64,000 bases of DNA. It comes from Bosea sp. (in: a-proteobacteria). GTDB taxonomy: Bacteria; Pseudomonadota; Alphaproteobacteria; Rhizobiales; Beijerinckiaceae. Position numbers and translations under genes: made by a program. The stretch's first letter is position 1; every line of letters starts with the position of its first letter. The notes under the pieces were generated by a model that did no database searches, had not been told where the DNA came from, and worked only from the letters and a program-made list of their open reading frames with translations. Location: contig NZ_JAMLIX010000002.1 in assembly GCF_023953965.1 (NCBI RefSeq), positions 1-64,000 of the forward strand, given 5' to 3'. Shown here piece after piece: positions 17,297 through 26,240 of the stretch.

Positions 17297-17857
17297 TTAT
17301 CCGGCCCGCAAGATCATCACCTGCGTCTCGCCATAGGCCCGCCGTTCCAACTCAGCAAAGCCCTCCGGCGGGTCGATTTCGGCATCCGCCGCCTCTTCCA
17401 GCACGATCAGCGCCTCCGGCGCGAGCCAGCCGCCAGCGCGGGCGGAAGCGAGCGCCTTCTCGCCCAGCCCCTTGCGATAGGGCGGGTCGCAGAAGACGAG
17501 GCTAAAAGGAGCCATGCCTGTGATCGCGCCGAGCTTGGTCGCGTCGCGGCGGAAGATGCGGCTGAATCCCGCGAGCCCGAGCGCCATCTGGTTCTCGCGG
17601 ATCAGGCCGCGGGCCTCGGTGCCGTCATCGACCATGAGCGCGAAGGCGGCCCCGCGCGAGAGCGCCTCGAAGCCGAGCGCGCCGGTGCCGGCGAAGAGGT
17701 CGAGCACGCGCGCGCCCTCGACCGCGCCGCCATAGGCATGGGCGAGCACGTTGAACAGGGATTCGCGCAGGCGGTCCGAGGTCGGCCGGATGCCGCCGAT
17801 CCCCGGTTTGGGACCGGCCAGGGGCCGGCCGCCGAGACGCCCGCCGACGATGCGCAT
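17297..17857 (-). CDS. rsmD: 16S rRNA (guanine966-N2)-methyltransferase
   Basis: The 186-residue class I SAM-dependent enzyme methylates G966 of 16S rRNA in the small subunit. It opens with the family signature MRIVGGRLGGRPL and RPTSDRLRESLFNVL. The SAM-binding loop is VLDLFAGTGALGFEALSRG and the catalytic motif is FCDPPYRKG. It is the second gene of a minus-strand pair: the RluB-type gene ends only 3 bases before its ATG, so translation is likely coupled. The pairing of a pseudouridine synthase gene with rsmD is common in alphaproteobacteria. Confidence 0.95.
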   Translation of the reverse strand: MRIVGGRLGGRPLAGPKPGIGGIRPTSDRLRESLFNVLAHAYGGAVEGARVLDLFAGTGALGFEALSRGAAFALMVDDGTEARGLIRENQMALGLAGFSRIFRRDATKLGAITGMAPFSLVFCDPPYRKGLGEKALASARAGGWLAPEALIVLEEAADAEIDPPEGFAELERRAYGETQVMILRAG

Positions 17858-17860
17858 CGC

Positions 17861-19759
17861 CTAGCCGCGCTTGCCGCCGCGCGGCGCGCCGCCGCCGGGG
17901 CGCGGGCCCCGGCCGCTCGGCCGCCCGCCGCCCGGCTTGCCGCCGAAGGGGCGCCCGCCGCCGCCCGGCCGCTCCGAGGAGCGGGAACCGAGGCTCTTGG
18001 CCGCGGAGCCCTTGCCCCCGAAGCCCTTGCCTCCGAAGCTCTTGCCCCCGAAACTCTTGCCGCCCGGCTTGTCGCCGAAACCGCGGCCGCGTGGCCGGTC
18101 TTCCGCCGGGCGCTCCTCGCGCGGAGCGCGCTCCTGCCGGGGCCGCTCATCCACGCGCTCGCGCCCGCCGGCCTCGCCAGCGCGCGAGCGCCGCATCGGC
18201 CTTTCGCCGTCGCCGGGCCGGGCGAAGGAACGCGGCGCGCGTGCCTCCTCGCCCCGTTCGGGGCGCGGCTTGCGGTCGGGCCGGCGCCTGCCGTCGCGCG
18301 CCGGCGCGGCGGGCTCGTCGGTCGTGGGCGCGCTGATGCGCTCGACCAGCACGCGTCGGCCCTTGGGGTCGGCGATCGGCGTGTCGCGCCGGCGCTGGAG
18401 CGTGCCTGAAGCCTCGCGCTCCTGCCGCTCCAGCTTCGGATCGGCTCCGCGGCGCGGTGGCGCCTTGCGGGCGCGCTGCGGCTCGGCCTCGGCGTCGCGC
18501 CAGACGGTGCGCGTCCAGGGCCTATCGCCGCGCGAGGGGCGCGCCGTCTCGTCCGGGCCGTCCTTCGCGACGGGCCGGCGGCGCGGGCGATCCTCGGCGG
18601 CAGGGGCGGCGCGCGGCGCGGCGGGCAGGGCGTCGCGTCGCGGCGATTCGAAATCGGCGCCGGCCTTGGCGGCAAGCTCGACGCCGAGCTGGTCCTGCAG
18701 CACGCGCGAGCGGATCTCCTCGGCCTCGCCCTCGGCGAGGTCGCCGAGCTGGAACGGGCCGAAGGAGACGCGGATCAGCCGGTTCACCGTCAGCCCGAGA
18801 TGCTCGAGCACGGTCTTGACCTCGCGGTTCTTGCCCTCGCGCAGATCGACGGTGAGCCAGGTGTTGGAGCCCTGCCGGCGCTCGAAGCGGGCGATCACCG
18901 GCCCGTACTGGATGCCGTCGACGGTGACGCCGTCCTTCACCGTGTCGAGCACGTCCTGCGTCACCTCGCCGAAGGCGCGCACGCGGTAGCGCCGGAGCCA
19001 GCCGGTCTCGGGCAGCTCCAGCACCCGCGCGAGCCCGCCATCGTTGGTGAGCAGCAAGAGGCCCTCGGTGTTGATGTCGAGCCGGCCGATCGTCAGCACG
19101 CGCGGCAGATCCTCCGGCAGCGCGTCGAAGACGGTCGGCCGGCCTTCGGGATCGAAATTGGTCGTCACCACGCCGCGCGGCTTGTGATGGAGCCACAGCC
19201 GCGTGCGCTCGCGCGCCGGCAGCGGCTCGCCGTCGACCAGCACGGTGTCGGTCGGCTTCACGTCGAAGGCCGGGCTCGCCAGCACCGTGCCGTTCACGCT
19301 GACGCGGCCTTCCGCGATCATCGCCTCGCTGTCGCGGCGCGAGGCGACGCCGGCGCGCGCCATCACCTTGGCGATGCGCTCCGGCTCCGCGGCTGCGATC
19401 AGCTTGCGCTCGGGTGCGGCGTCGCGCTCCGGCCGGCGCTGGCGCTCCTCGCCGGTGCGCGGCCGAAAGCCGCGGCCTTCGCCCTCGGCCTTGAAGCGCG
19501 CCGGCCTGTCGCCGTCGAAGCGGCGCGGGCTCGGGGCCGGGCGCTCGTCGCCTGCCGGGCGCTCGAAGCGGCGGGCCGGGCGTTCGTTGCCATCGGCATG
19601 GCCGCGGAACGGCCTGCGCTCGCCATCGCCTGCGGGGCCGCGGCCTTCGCCGCCGGGTCGGCTGCCGAAGCTCTTGCCTGCGGGGCCCTTGCCGCCGCCA
19701 CGGCTGCCGCTGCCGCCGCCCTTGCGGGGTCCGCGGCCTCTGCTGTCGTTGTCTTTCAT
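17861..19759 (-). CDS. 23S rRNA pseudouridine synthase, RluB/RsuA family, with long disordered tails
   Basis: The 632-residue protein has an RsuA-family core. An S4 RNA-binding domain covers about 128-175 (AKVMARAGVASRRDSE), and the synthase domain about 185-345. The catalytic aspartate is Asp228 in GRLDINTEG. The flanks are unusual: about 120 N-terminal residues and 260 C-terminal residues are Arg/Gly/Pro/Lys-rich low complexity, including near-repeats of GGKSFGGKGF. Typical RluB is about 300 residues. The basic tails probably bind RNA nonspecifically. The ATG at 19759 has AGGAG upstream. It diverges from tadA. Confidence 0.93.
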   Translation of the reverse strand: MKDNDSRGRGPRKGGGSGSRGGGKGPAGKSFGSRPGGEGRGPAGDGERRPFRGHADGNERPARRFERPAGDERPAPSPRRFDGDRPARFKAEGEGRGFRPRTGEERQRRPERDAAPERKLIAAAEPERIAKVMARAGVASRRDSEAMIAEGRVSVNGTVLASPAFDVKPTDTVLVDGEPLPARERTRLWLHHKPRGVVTTNFDPEGRPTVFDALPEDLPRVLTIGRLDINTEGLLLLTNDGGLARVLELPETGWLRRYRVRAFGEVTQDVLDTVKDGVTVDGIQYGPVIARFERRQGSNTWLTVDLREGKNREVKTVLEHLGLTVNRLIRVSFGPFQLGDLAEGEAEEIRSRVLQDQLGVELAAKAGADFESPRRDALPAAPRAAPAAEDRPRRRPVAKDGPDETARPSRGDRPWTRTVWRDAEAEPQRARKAPPRRGADPKLERQEREASGTLQRRRDTPIADPKGRRVLVERISAPTTDEPAAPARDGRRRPDRKPRPERGEEARAPRSFARPGDGERPMRRSRAGEAGGRERVDERPRQERAPREERPAEDRPRGRGFGDKPGGKSFGGKSFGGKGFGGKGSAAKSLGSRSSERPGGGGRPFGGKPGGGRPSGRGPRPGGGAPRGGKRG

Positions 19760-19882
19760 GGCTGCTCCTGAGCCGGCCGAGCACAACCGCTTTGCGGGAA
19801 GGGCCTGGCTCGCTTATTCGCTATGACCGGCGCTTGTAGCAGAGGCTGTCCCGCGCCGCGAGCGTCAAAGCCGGGGTTTTCG

Positions 19883-20347
19883 ATGTCTGAGCCGCAACGG
19901 GTTTCCACCGTCGACGCCATGGCGGCGGCCTTCGACGAGGCGAGGGCGGCCGCCGCGCGCGGCGAGGTGCCGGTCGGCGCGGTGGTGGTGCGCGAGGGCG
20001 CGATCCTCGCCCGCGCCGGCAACCGCACGCTGGAGCTGAAGGACCCGACCGCCCATGCCGAGATGCTGGCGCTGAGATCGGCCTCGGCGGCTCTCGGCAG
20101 CGAGCGGCTGGCCGGCTGCGATCTCTATGTCACGCTCGAGCCCTGCCCGATGTGCGCGGCGGCGATCTCGTTTGCCCGGATCAGGCGGCTTTATTTCGGT
20201 GCGGTCGATCCGAAGGGCGGCGCCGTCGAGAACGGCGTCAGGCTCTATGACAGCCCGACCTGCCACCACGCGCCCGAGGTCTATGGCGGCCTGCGCGAGA
20301 GCGAGGCCGCCGCGCTGCTGCGGGCATTCTTCCGCGAGCGGCGCTAG
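19883..20347 (+). CDS. tadA: tRNA-specific adenosine deaminase
   Basis: The 154-residue zinc enzyme converts A34 to inosine in the anticodon of tRNA-Arg(ACG). The deaminase motifs are HAEMLAL (zinc His and catalytic Glu) and PCPMCAAAI (two zinc cysteines). The DPKGGAVENGVRLYD region is typical of TadA rather than of cytidine deaminases. The ATG at 19883 was chosen because the upstream part of the frame has no family match. The stop codon overlaps the stop of the convergent patatin gene. Confidence 0.95.
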   Translation: MSEPQRVSTVDAMAAAFDEARAAAARGEVPVGAVVVREGAILARAGNRTLELKDPTAHAEMLALRSASAALGSERLAGCDLYVTLEPCPMCAAAISFARIRRLYFGAVDPKGGAVENGVRLYDSPTCHHAPEVYGGLRESEAAALLRAFFRERR

Positions 20348-21177
20348 CCTCCGAGCGCGTGCGCCAGGGCGCGCTTGACCTCGTCCTTGACCGGCTCGGC
20401 CGCCGCCAGGATCGCCTTCGCCTTGAAGAAGTCGAGCCCGCCGACGCGGTCCATGCCGGCCCGGATCAGGATGTCGGGCGGCCCGCGCTCGATCATGCGC
20501 TGGACCAGCGTGCGGGTGAGGATCTGCGAGGCGCCGACGAGCGCCTCCATTGCGCCGGGAATGCGCGTCTCGCCCGCCTCGGCCCCCGGCGCGCTGACGT
20601 CGACCGCGACGACGATGCGGCCGGGCGCCGCCAGTTCCGCATAGGGCAGGGGGTCGATGGCGCCACCGTCGATCAGCACGCGCCCGCCGAGCGCGACCGG
20701 CCGCACCAGCCCGGGAATGGCGAGCGAGGCGGCGACCGCCGGCGTCAGCGGCCCCTCGCTCAGCGCGACGCGGGCATGGCGGTGGTAGTCGGCCGCGACC
20801 GCCGTGAACGGGATCGCGAGCTCCTCGAAGCGGTCGGGTACGGCTTGCGGCCAGAACAGATCGAGCAGCCGTTCGCCGTCGATGAGGACGGGGTTGCCGA
20901 GCCCGCGCATCAGATCGGCGAGCTTGCCGACGCGGCAGTCGATGAGCCGCGCGATCACCCGCGCCCGGTCGCGGAAGGTCGAGAGCGCATGCGCGCGCAG
21001 CTCGCGGCCGGAGAGCCCGGCGGCGAAGGCCGCGCCGATGATCGCCCCGATCGACGAGCCGGAGATCCGCGCCGGCCTGAGGCCGAGCTCGTCGAAGGCC
21101 TCCAGCACCGCGATATGGCCGAGGCCGCGCGCCCCGCCGGCCCCGAGCACGAGCGCGATCTCGGGCGTCGGCGACAT
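20344..21177 (-). CDS. Patatin-like phospholipase, RssA family
   Basis: The 277-residue protein is a predicted lipid acyl hydrolase with the Ser-Asp dyad of patatins. The oxyanion motif is GAGGARGLGHI, the nucleophile elbow is GSSIG, and the Asp is in LIDGGAIDPLPY. The N-terminus lacks a signal peptide, as in the cytoplasmic RssA type. It lies 8 bp downstream of the dehalogenase-like gene on the same strand and overlaps the end of tadA by 4 bases, convergently. The substrate is unknown. Confidence 0.93.
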   Translation of the reverse strand: MSPTPEIALVLGAGGARGLGHIAVLEAFDELGLRPARISGSSIGAIIGAAFAAGLSGRELRAHALSTFRDRARVIARLIDCRVGKLADLMRGLGNPVLIDGERLLDLFWPQAVPDRFEELAIPFTAVAADYHRHARVALSEGPLTPAVAASLAIPGLVRPVALGGRVLIDGGAIDPLPYAELAAPGRIVVAVDVSAPGAEAGETRIPGAMEALVGASQILTRTLVQRMIERGPPDILIRAGMDRVGGLDFFKAKAILAAAEPVKDEVKRALAHALGG

Positions 21178-21185
21178 CGCGGTCG

Positions 21186-22100
21186 TCAGTCCGTGGCCTG
21201 CGCCAGGAACGGCTTCAGCGCGGCAAGCGTATCCTGCGGGTTCTCCTCGGGCAGGAAATGCCCGCTGTCGATCGCCCGTCCCTCAGCCTGTGGCGCGAAG
21301 GTCTGCCGCCAGATCGCGAGCGGGCTTGCGCCCTTCGCCGGGATGCCGGCTTCGCCCCAGAGCACCAGCGTCGGGCAGAGGATGCGGGTGCCGGCGGCGA
21401 GATCGGCCTTGTCATGCGCGACATCGGTGGTGGCACCGGCGCGATAGTCCTCGCAAGCGGCATGGGTCCGCGACGGGTCGCTGAAGGATTCGGCGTAGGA
21501 GCGCAGCGCCAGCGGATCGAACAGGTCGAGCTTCTTCGCCCGGCTCCAGCTTGCGATGGTGTGGTCGAGCCAGCCGACCGGATCGGCCTTGAGCAGGTTC
21601 TCGGGCGTCGGCTCGGGCTGGGCCAGGAAGGTCCAGTGATAGACCTGCATGGCGCGGGCCGCATCCATGCCCTCCCACATCGAGACGGTCGGCAGGATGT
21701 CGAGCAGGACGAGCCGCTCGACGCGGCCCGGATGGTCGAGCGCGAGGCGATAGGCCACCCGCGCCCCGCGATCATGGCCGATCATGCAAAAGCGCAGATG
21801 GCCGAGCGCCTGCATCACCGCGACGATGTCCTCGCCCATGCCGCGCTTGCTGTAGGTCGCGATGCCGCCGTCGCCATGCGGCGCGGCCGACCAGCCATAG
21901 CCGCGCAGGTCCGGGCAGACGACGGTGTGCGTCTTCGCCAGCTCCGGCGCCATCCGGTGCCATTCGGCATGGGTCTGCGGAAAGCCGTGGAGCAGCACCA
22001 GCGGCGGGCCTTCGCCGCCGACGCGCGCGAAGATCTTGCCGACCGGCCCGTCGATCCAATGTGCCTTGAAGCCGGGGAAGAGACGGTCGATGTTCGCCAT
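21186..22100 (-). CDS. Alpha/beta hydrolase, haloacetate dehalogenase-like
   Basis: The 304-residue alpha/beta hydrolase has the sequence style of fluoroacetate/haloacetate dehalogenases. The oxyanion loop is LLHGFPQTHAEWH and the nucleophile is an Asp in GHDRGARVAYRLALDHP (Asp rather than Ser). The catalytic His is in DSGHFLPEENP, and an RGYGWS motif is present. Haloacetate dehalogenases use the Asp to displace halide by an ester intermediate, but epoxide hydrolases share this layout, so the substrate is inferred. The start is uncertain: ATG 22100 begins MANIDRLF; ATG 22112 in the same frame is the alternative, with GGAG two bases upstream. It is probably co-transcribed with the patatin gene. 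Confidence 0.88.
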   Translation of the reverse strand: MANIDRLFPGFKAHWIDGPVGKIFARVGGEGPPLVLLHGFPQTHAEWHRMAPELAKTHTVVCPDLRGYGWSAAPHGDGGIATYSKRGMGEDIVAVMQALGHLRFCMIGHDRGARVAYRLALDHPGRVERLVLLDILPTVSMWEGMDAARAMQVYHWTFLAQPEPTPENLLKADPVGWLDHTIASWSRAKKLDLFDPLALRSYAESFSDPSRTHAACEDYRAGATTDVAHDKADLAAGTRILCPTLVLWGEAGIPAKGASPLAIWRQTFAPQAEGRAIDSGHFLPEENPQDTLAALKPFLAQATD

Positions 22101-22133
22101 GCCTCGAAGCATAGCTCCGGCCGTGGCGTCCTG

Positions 22134-23411
22134 TCAGCCCTGTTCGCGCTTCACCGCCTGCCAGCCGATGTCGCGGCGGCAGAAGCCTTCCGGCCAGTCG
22201 ATCCGGTCGATGGCCCGGTAGGCGCGCGCCTGCGCTTCGCCGACCGTCTTGCCGAGCCCGACGACATTCAGCACGCGCCCGCCATTGGCGACGAGATCGC
22301 CATTCACGAGCTTGGTGCCGGCATGGAAGACGATGGTCTCGTCCAGGGCTTCCGCCTTCTCGACGCCGCGGATGACGCTGCCGGTCTCCGGCCTGCCGGG
22401 ATAGCCCTTCGCCGCGAGCACGACGGTCAGCGCCGCCTCGTCGCGCCAGCGCAGATCGACCGTGTCGAGCACGCCGTCGCAGGCGGCCAGCAGGGCCGGC
22501 ACGATGTCGCTTTTGAGGCGCGGCATCAGCACCTCGCATTCCGGGTCGCCGAAGCGGGTGTTGTATTCGATCAGCTTCGGCCCCTGCGCCGTGATCATCA
22601 GCCCGGCGAAGAGCACGCCCTGGAACGGCGTGCCGCGCTTCACCATGCCGGCGAGCGTCGGGCGGATGATCTCGGCCATGACGCGCTCCGTCATCGCCGG
22701 CGTCATCACGGGCGCGGGCGAATAGGCGCCCATGCCGCCGGTATTGGGGCCGGTGTCGCCGTCGCCGACGCGCTTGTGGTCCTGCGCCGAGGCGAGCGGG
22801 AGCGCGTGCGTCCCGTCGCAGAGCGCGAAGAAGCTCGCCTCCTCGCCGACCATCCATTCCTCGATCACGACCGCGGCGCCGGCCGAGCCCAGCCCGCCTG
22901 CGAACATCATCTCGATCGCCGCATTAGCCTCCTCCGGCGTCTGCGCCATGATCACGCCCTTGCCGGCGGCGAGCCCGTCGGCCTTGATCACGATCGGCGC
23001 GCCCTTGGCCGCGACGTAAGCCTTTGCCGCAGCGGCGTCGCCGAAGCGGCCGAAGCCGGCGGTCGGGATATTGAATTCGGCGCAGAGCTCCTTGGTGAAG
23101 CCCTTCGAGCCCTCGAGCTGGGCCGCCGCCTTCGACGGGCCGAAGACCTTGATTCCGGCCGCGTTGAGATCGTCGGCGATGCCGGCGACCAGCGGCCCTT
23201 CCGGCCCGACCACGACGAGGTCGATGCCCTGCAGGCGGCAGAAGGCGACGACGCCTGCGTGGTCGGCGACATCGACCACGACGTTCTCGCCGCATCGCGC
23301 CGTGCCGGGATTGCCCGGCGCGATGAAGAGCGTGTCGCAGAGCGGCGAGGCCGAGATCGCCCAGGCGAGCGCATGCTCCCGTCCGCCCGAGCCGATCAGA
23401 AGAATCTTCAT
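22134..23411 (-). CDS. purD: Phosphoribosylamine-glycine ligase
   Basis: The 425-residue ATP-grasp enzyme makes glycinamide ribonucleotide, the second step of purine synthesis. The N-terminus is the diagnostic ILLIGSGGREHALAW. The ATP-grasp loop is KADGLAAGKGV, and the C-terminal part has FGDPECEVLMPRLKSD. The ATG at 23411 is preceded by GGAG. It stands divergently from xseA with a 94-bp gap. Its stop lies 33 bp before the start of the hydrolase gene on the same strand. Confidence 0.97.
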   Translation of the reverse strand: MKILLIGSGGREHALAWAISASPLCDTLFIAPGNPGTARCGENVVVDVADHAGVVAFCRLQGIDLVVVGPEGPLVAGIADDLNAAGIKVFGPSKAAAQLEGSKGFTKELCAEFNIPTAGFGRFGDAAAAKAYVAAKGAPIVIKADGLAAGKGVIMAQTPEEANAAIEMMFAGGLGSAGAAVVIEEWMVGEEASFFALCDGTHALPLASAQDHKRVGDGDTGPNTGGMGAYSPAPVMTPAMTERVMAEIIRPTLAGMVKRGTPFQGVLFAGLMITAQGPKLIEYNTRFGDPECEVLMPRLKSDIVPALLAACDGVLDTVDLRWRDEAALTVVLAAKGYPGRPETGSVIRGVEKAEALDETIVFHAGTKLVNGDLVANGGRVLNVVGLGKTVGEAQARAYRAIDRIDWPEGFCRRDIGWQAVKREQG

Positions 23412-23505
23412 GGTGCCGTCTCCGCTCCGTCAGGGGCGGAAATAGCGGCACCCGGGGGCGCGGGCAACGCTTCTGCTGTCTCTTCCGTCCCGCTATGGTC
23501 CGGCC

Positions 23506-25092
23506 ATGGATCGCGAATCGCATGAGACGACCGGCAATGCGCCCGAATGGAGCGTCTCGGACCTGTCCGGGGCGCTGAAGCGCACCATCGAGGATTCTTT
23601 CGGCTTCGTGCGCGTGCGCGGCGAGATTTCCGGCTATCGCGGCCCGGTCGCCTCCGGCCATGTCTATTTCTCGCTCAAGGACATGAACGCCAAGATCGAC
23701 GCGGTGATCTGGAAGGGCGTCTTCGCCCGGCTGAAGATGCGCCCGCAGGAGGGGCTGGAGGTCGTCGCCACCGGCAAGGTCACCACCTTCGCTGGCAAGT
23801 CGAGCTATCAGATCGTCATCGATTCGCTGGAACTGGCAGGCGCCGGCGCGCTGATGGCCCTGCTGGAGGAGCGGCGCCGGCGGCTTGCGGCGGAAGGGCT
23901 GTTCGCCGAGGAGCGCAAGCAGCTCATCCCCTATCTGCCGACCGTCATCGGCGTCGTCACCTCGCCGACCGGCGCCGTCATCCGCGACATCCTGCACCGG
24001 CTGGAGGACCGTTTTCCCCGCCATGTCCTGGTCTGGCCCGTCAGGGTGCAGGGCGAGACCAGCGCCGCCGAGGTCGCGAACGCCATCGCCGGCTTCAACG
24101 CGCTGCCGCAGGGCGGGCGTATCCCGCGGCCGGACGTCGTCATCGTCGCGCGCGGCGGCGGCTCGCTTGAGGATCTGATGAGCTTCAACGAGGAGGTCGT
24201 GGTCCGCGCCGCCGCCGCCTCCGATATCCCGTTGGTCTCGGCCGTCGGCCACGAGACCGACTGGACGCTGATCGACCACGCCGCCGATCTGCGGGCGCCT
24301 ACGCCGACCGGCGCTGCCGAGAAGGTCGTGCCGGTCCGGGCCGAGCTGATGGGCCTCATTGCCGATCTCGCGCGCCGCCATGCCGGGGCGATGCTGCGCC
24401 TGTCGGATCGCCGCCGCGGCGATCTGAGGGCGCTCGCCCGCGCGCTGCCGGGGCCCGAGGCCGTCCTCTCCGGGCCGCGCCAGCGGCTCGACCTCGCAGC
24501 GACCAGGCTCGCGCCGGCGCTCGCCCGCAATGCGCGCGAGCATGAACAGGCCCTGCAGGCCCTGTCGCGCCGGCTGGAGGCGCGCTCGCCGCGCGTCGCG
24601 CTCGCGAGGCTGCGCGCTGAGCTTGCCGGTTTCGGGCGCGTGCTGGCCGCCGCGCGGGGCAATGCCATCGCCCGCGAGCGCACCCGCATCGCCCATGGCC
24701 GCGACAGGCTAGCGATGCTGGAAGCGCGGGCGCAGAACGCCTTCGGCCAGAGCCTCGCCCAGCGCCGCGAGCGCGGCGCCGCCCTGGCGGAACGGGCCGG
24801 GCGCGCCTTCGGCCAGGGGCTGCACCGGCGCGCCGACCGGCTCGGCTCGCTCTGGGCGCTGATCGGCTCGCTCGGGCCGGAAGCCGTGCTCGCGCGCGGC
24901 TATGCCCTGATCCGCGACGACGCCGGCGGGCTGGTGCGCAGCGTCGAGGCCGCCTTGCCGGGCCGGGCGCTCACGGTCCGGCTGGCGGATGGCAGCTTCG
25001 GCGTCACCGTCACGGGCGGGGAAGCGAGGCCGCCGGCGGCCCGGCCGGCCCGCAAGGGGCCGGCGCCGGGCGGACAGGGCGACCTGTTCTGA
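23506..25092 (+). CDS. xseA: Exodeoxyribonuclease VII large subunit
   Basis: The 528-residue catalytic subunit degrades single-stranded DNA to oligonucleotides together with XseB. An N-terminal OB fold (about 15-110) contains VRVRGEISGYRGPVASGHVYFSLKD. The catalytic domain has VVTSPTGAVIRDILHRL, RGGGSLEDLMSFNEE and SAVGHETDWTLID. A long helical, Arg/Ala-rich coiled region follows (about 290-450), then a Pro-rich tail. It is longer than the E. coli form (about 456 residues) because of the C-terminal extension. No xseB is seen in the window. Confidence 0.96.
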   Translation: MDRESHETTGNAPEWSVSDLSGALKRTIEDSFGFVRVRGEISGYRGPVASGHVYFSLKDMNAKIDAVIWKGVFARLKMRPQEGLEVVATGKVTTFAGKSSYQIVIDSLELAGAGALMALLEERRRRLAAEGLFAEERKQLIPYLPTVIGVVTSPTGAVIRDILHRLEDRFPRHVLVWPVRVQGETSAAEVANAIAGFNALPQGGRIPRPDVVIVARGGGSLEDLMSFNEEVVVRAAAASDIPLVSAVGHETDWTLIDHAADLRAPTPTGAAEKVVPVRAELMGLIADLARRHAGAMLRLSDRRRGDLRALARALPGPEAVLSGPRQRLDLAATRLAPALARNAREHEQALQALSRRLEARSPRVALARLRAELAGFGRVLAAARGNAIARERTRIAHGRDRLAMLEARAQNAFGQSLAQRRERGAALAERAGRAFGQGLHRRADRLGSLWALIGSLGPEAVLARGYALIRDDAGGLVRSVEAALPGRALTVRLADGSFGVTVTGGEARPPAARPARKGPAPGGQGDLF

Positions 25093-25095
25093 AGC

Positions 25096-25941
25096 TCAGG
25101 GCGCGGCGAGGAACGCTTTCACCCGCTTCAGCGCGTCCTCGCGCGCGGCCATGTTGGTGCCGACCGTGACCTTGCCGGTGGCGCTGGGGGAGGAGGGGAT
25201 GTTCTCGCGCTCCCTCACCTCCAGCCGCGGATGGTCGAAATCATGCAGGGCGCCGGGATAGAGCACGAGATCGACCGGCTCGCCGCGCGCCTGCGCGGCC
25301 TTGGCGAGATGGCTGCAGGGCGCGGCCGGGGTCCAGTCGTCGGCGTCGCCGATCAGGATCATCAGCGGGATGCGGGCGGAGAAGCTCGGCGATTCCGACT
25401 GGGTCCGGCAGTTCGGATAGAAGGCGGCGGCGCGCCTGAAATCCGGCCCGCCATCGGCGGGCGCCCGGTCCCTGCGGATCGCCGTCAGCACGGTCAGGCC
25501 CCCGCCCGACCAGCCCAGCAGCGCGATGGCATCGGGCCTGACGTCGCCACGCTGCTGCAGCCAGATCCGCGCGGCCATGGCATCGGCGACGCGCTCGCGT
25601 CCGGCCCTGACCGTCAGGTCCTTCACGCCGCATTGCGAGCCGAGCCCGCGCGAGCCGTAGCTGTCCGGCATCAGCACGACAAAGCCCGCGGCGGCGAGCC
25701 GCTCGCCCCAGTCGGCATGCCTGAGCGAGAGCTTGCCTTGCTCGCGCCACAGGCCGCCGCAACCATGCAGGGCGACCACGGCCGGGAACGGACCCTCGCC
25801 GGGCGGCCGGTAGAGGACGCCCATGAGCGTTCCATGGTCGGCCGGAATCGCGACGCGCTCATAGCCGCCGGCGTGGGCGGGTTGGGCTGCGAGCAGCGCA
25901 AGGGTCATCAGGCACGCCGCGAGGCGCTGGAGACTGGACAT
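25096..25941 (-). CDS. Secreted dienelactone-hydrolase-family protein
   Basis: The 281-residue alpha/beta hydrolase has a signal peptide (hydrophobic core LAACLMTLALLAAQPAHA, cleavage near AHA). The oxyanion region is ALHGCGGLWR, the nucleophile elbow is GWSGGG (Ser, not the Cys of true dienelactone hydrolases), the Asp is in GDADDW and the His is in LHDFDHP. It is therefore probably a periplasmic carboxylesterase-like enzyme with unknown substrate. I chose ATG 25941 because it puts the signal peptide at the N-terminus; ATG 25962 is the alternative. It converges with xseA, with 3 bp between the stops. Confidence 0.85.
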   Translation of the reverse strand: MSSLQRLAACLMTLALLAAQPAHAGGYERVAIPADHGTLMGVLYRPPGEGPFPAVVALHGCGGLWREQGKLSLRHADWGERLAAAGFVVLMPDSYGSRGLGSQCGVKDLTVRAGRERVADAMAARIWLQQRGDVRPDAIALLGWSGGGLTVLTAIRRDRAPADGGPDFRRAAAFYPNCRTQSESPSFSARIPLMILIGDADDWTPAAPCSHLAKAAQARGEPVDLVLYPGALHDFDHPRLEVRERENIPSSPSATGKVTVGTNMAAREDALKRVKAFLAAP

Positions 25942-26018
25942 CGCCGACCAGAGGATTATCACAGGCGGCCGAGTATCCCGGCTTTCCGTTTCCCGATCAA
26001 TGATTTGATGCGATTTCG

Positions 26019-26240
26019 ATGAATATCAGCGAGCGCCTTCCGCCGCACGGCCCCGAAGCGGTCATCGATTACGGCCCCGGCGATTTCCGCGTCGTCAAGC
26101 CGGGCGCTTTCGTGCGCTGCGCCGTGACGGGCGCGCCGATCCGTCTCGACGATCTGCGCTACTGGTCGATCGAATGGCAGGAGGCCTACGCCACCTCGGA
26201 AGCCGCCCTGCTCAGGCTCAAGCGCGCCGGCCGGGCGTGA
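26019..26240 (+). CDS. DUF2093 domain-containing protein
   Basis: The 73-residue protein matches the small DUF2093 family: EAVIDYGPGDFRVVKPG, the strand FVRCAVTGAPI, and RYWSIEWQEAY. There is no signal peptide or membrane segment. The family is known mainly from alphaproteobacteria and has no assigned function. It is convergent with lpxK and overlaps the end of that gene by 23 bases, a conserved neighbourhood in Hyphomicrobiales as I recall. Confidence 0.88.
   Translation: MNISERLPPHGPEAVIDYGPGDFRVVKPGAFVRCAVTGAPIRLDDLRYWSIEWQEAYATSEAALLRLKRAGRA

Noticed and set aside
21258..23525. Plus-strand open frame of 755 codons
   Set aside because: Antisense to the hydrolase gene and purD, with a low-complexity product. 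Both real genes are clear on the other strand.
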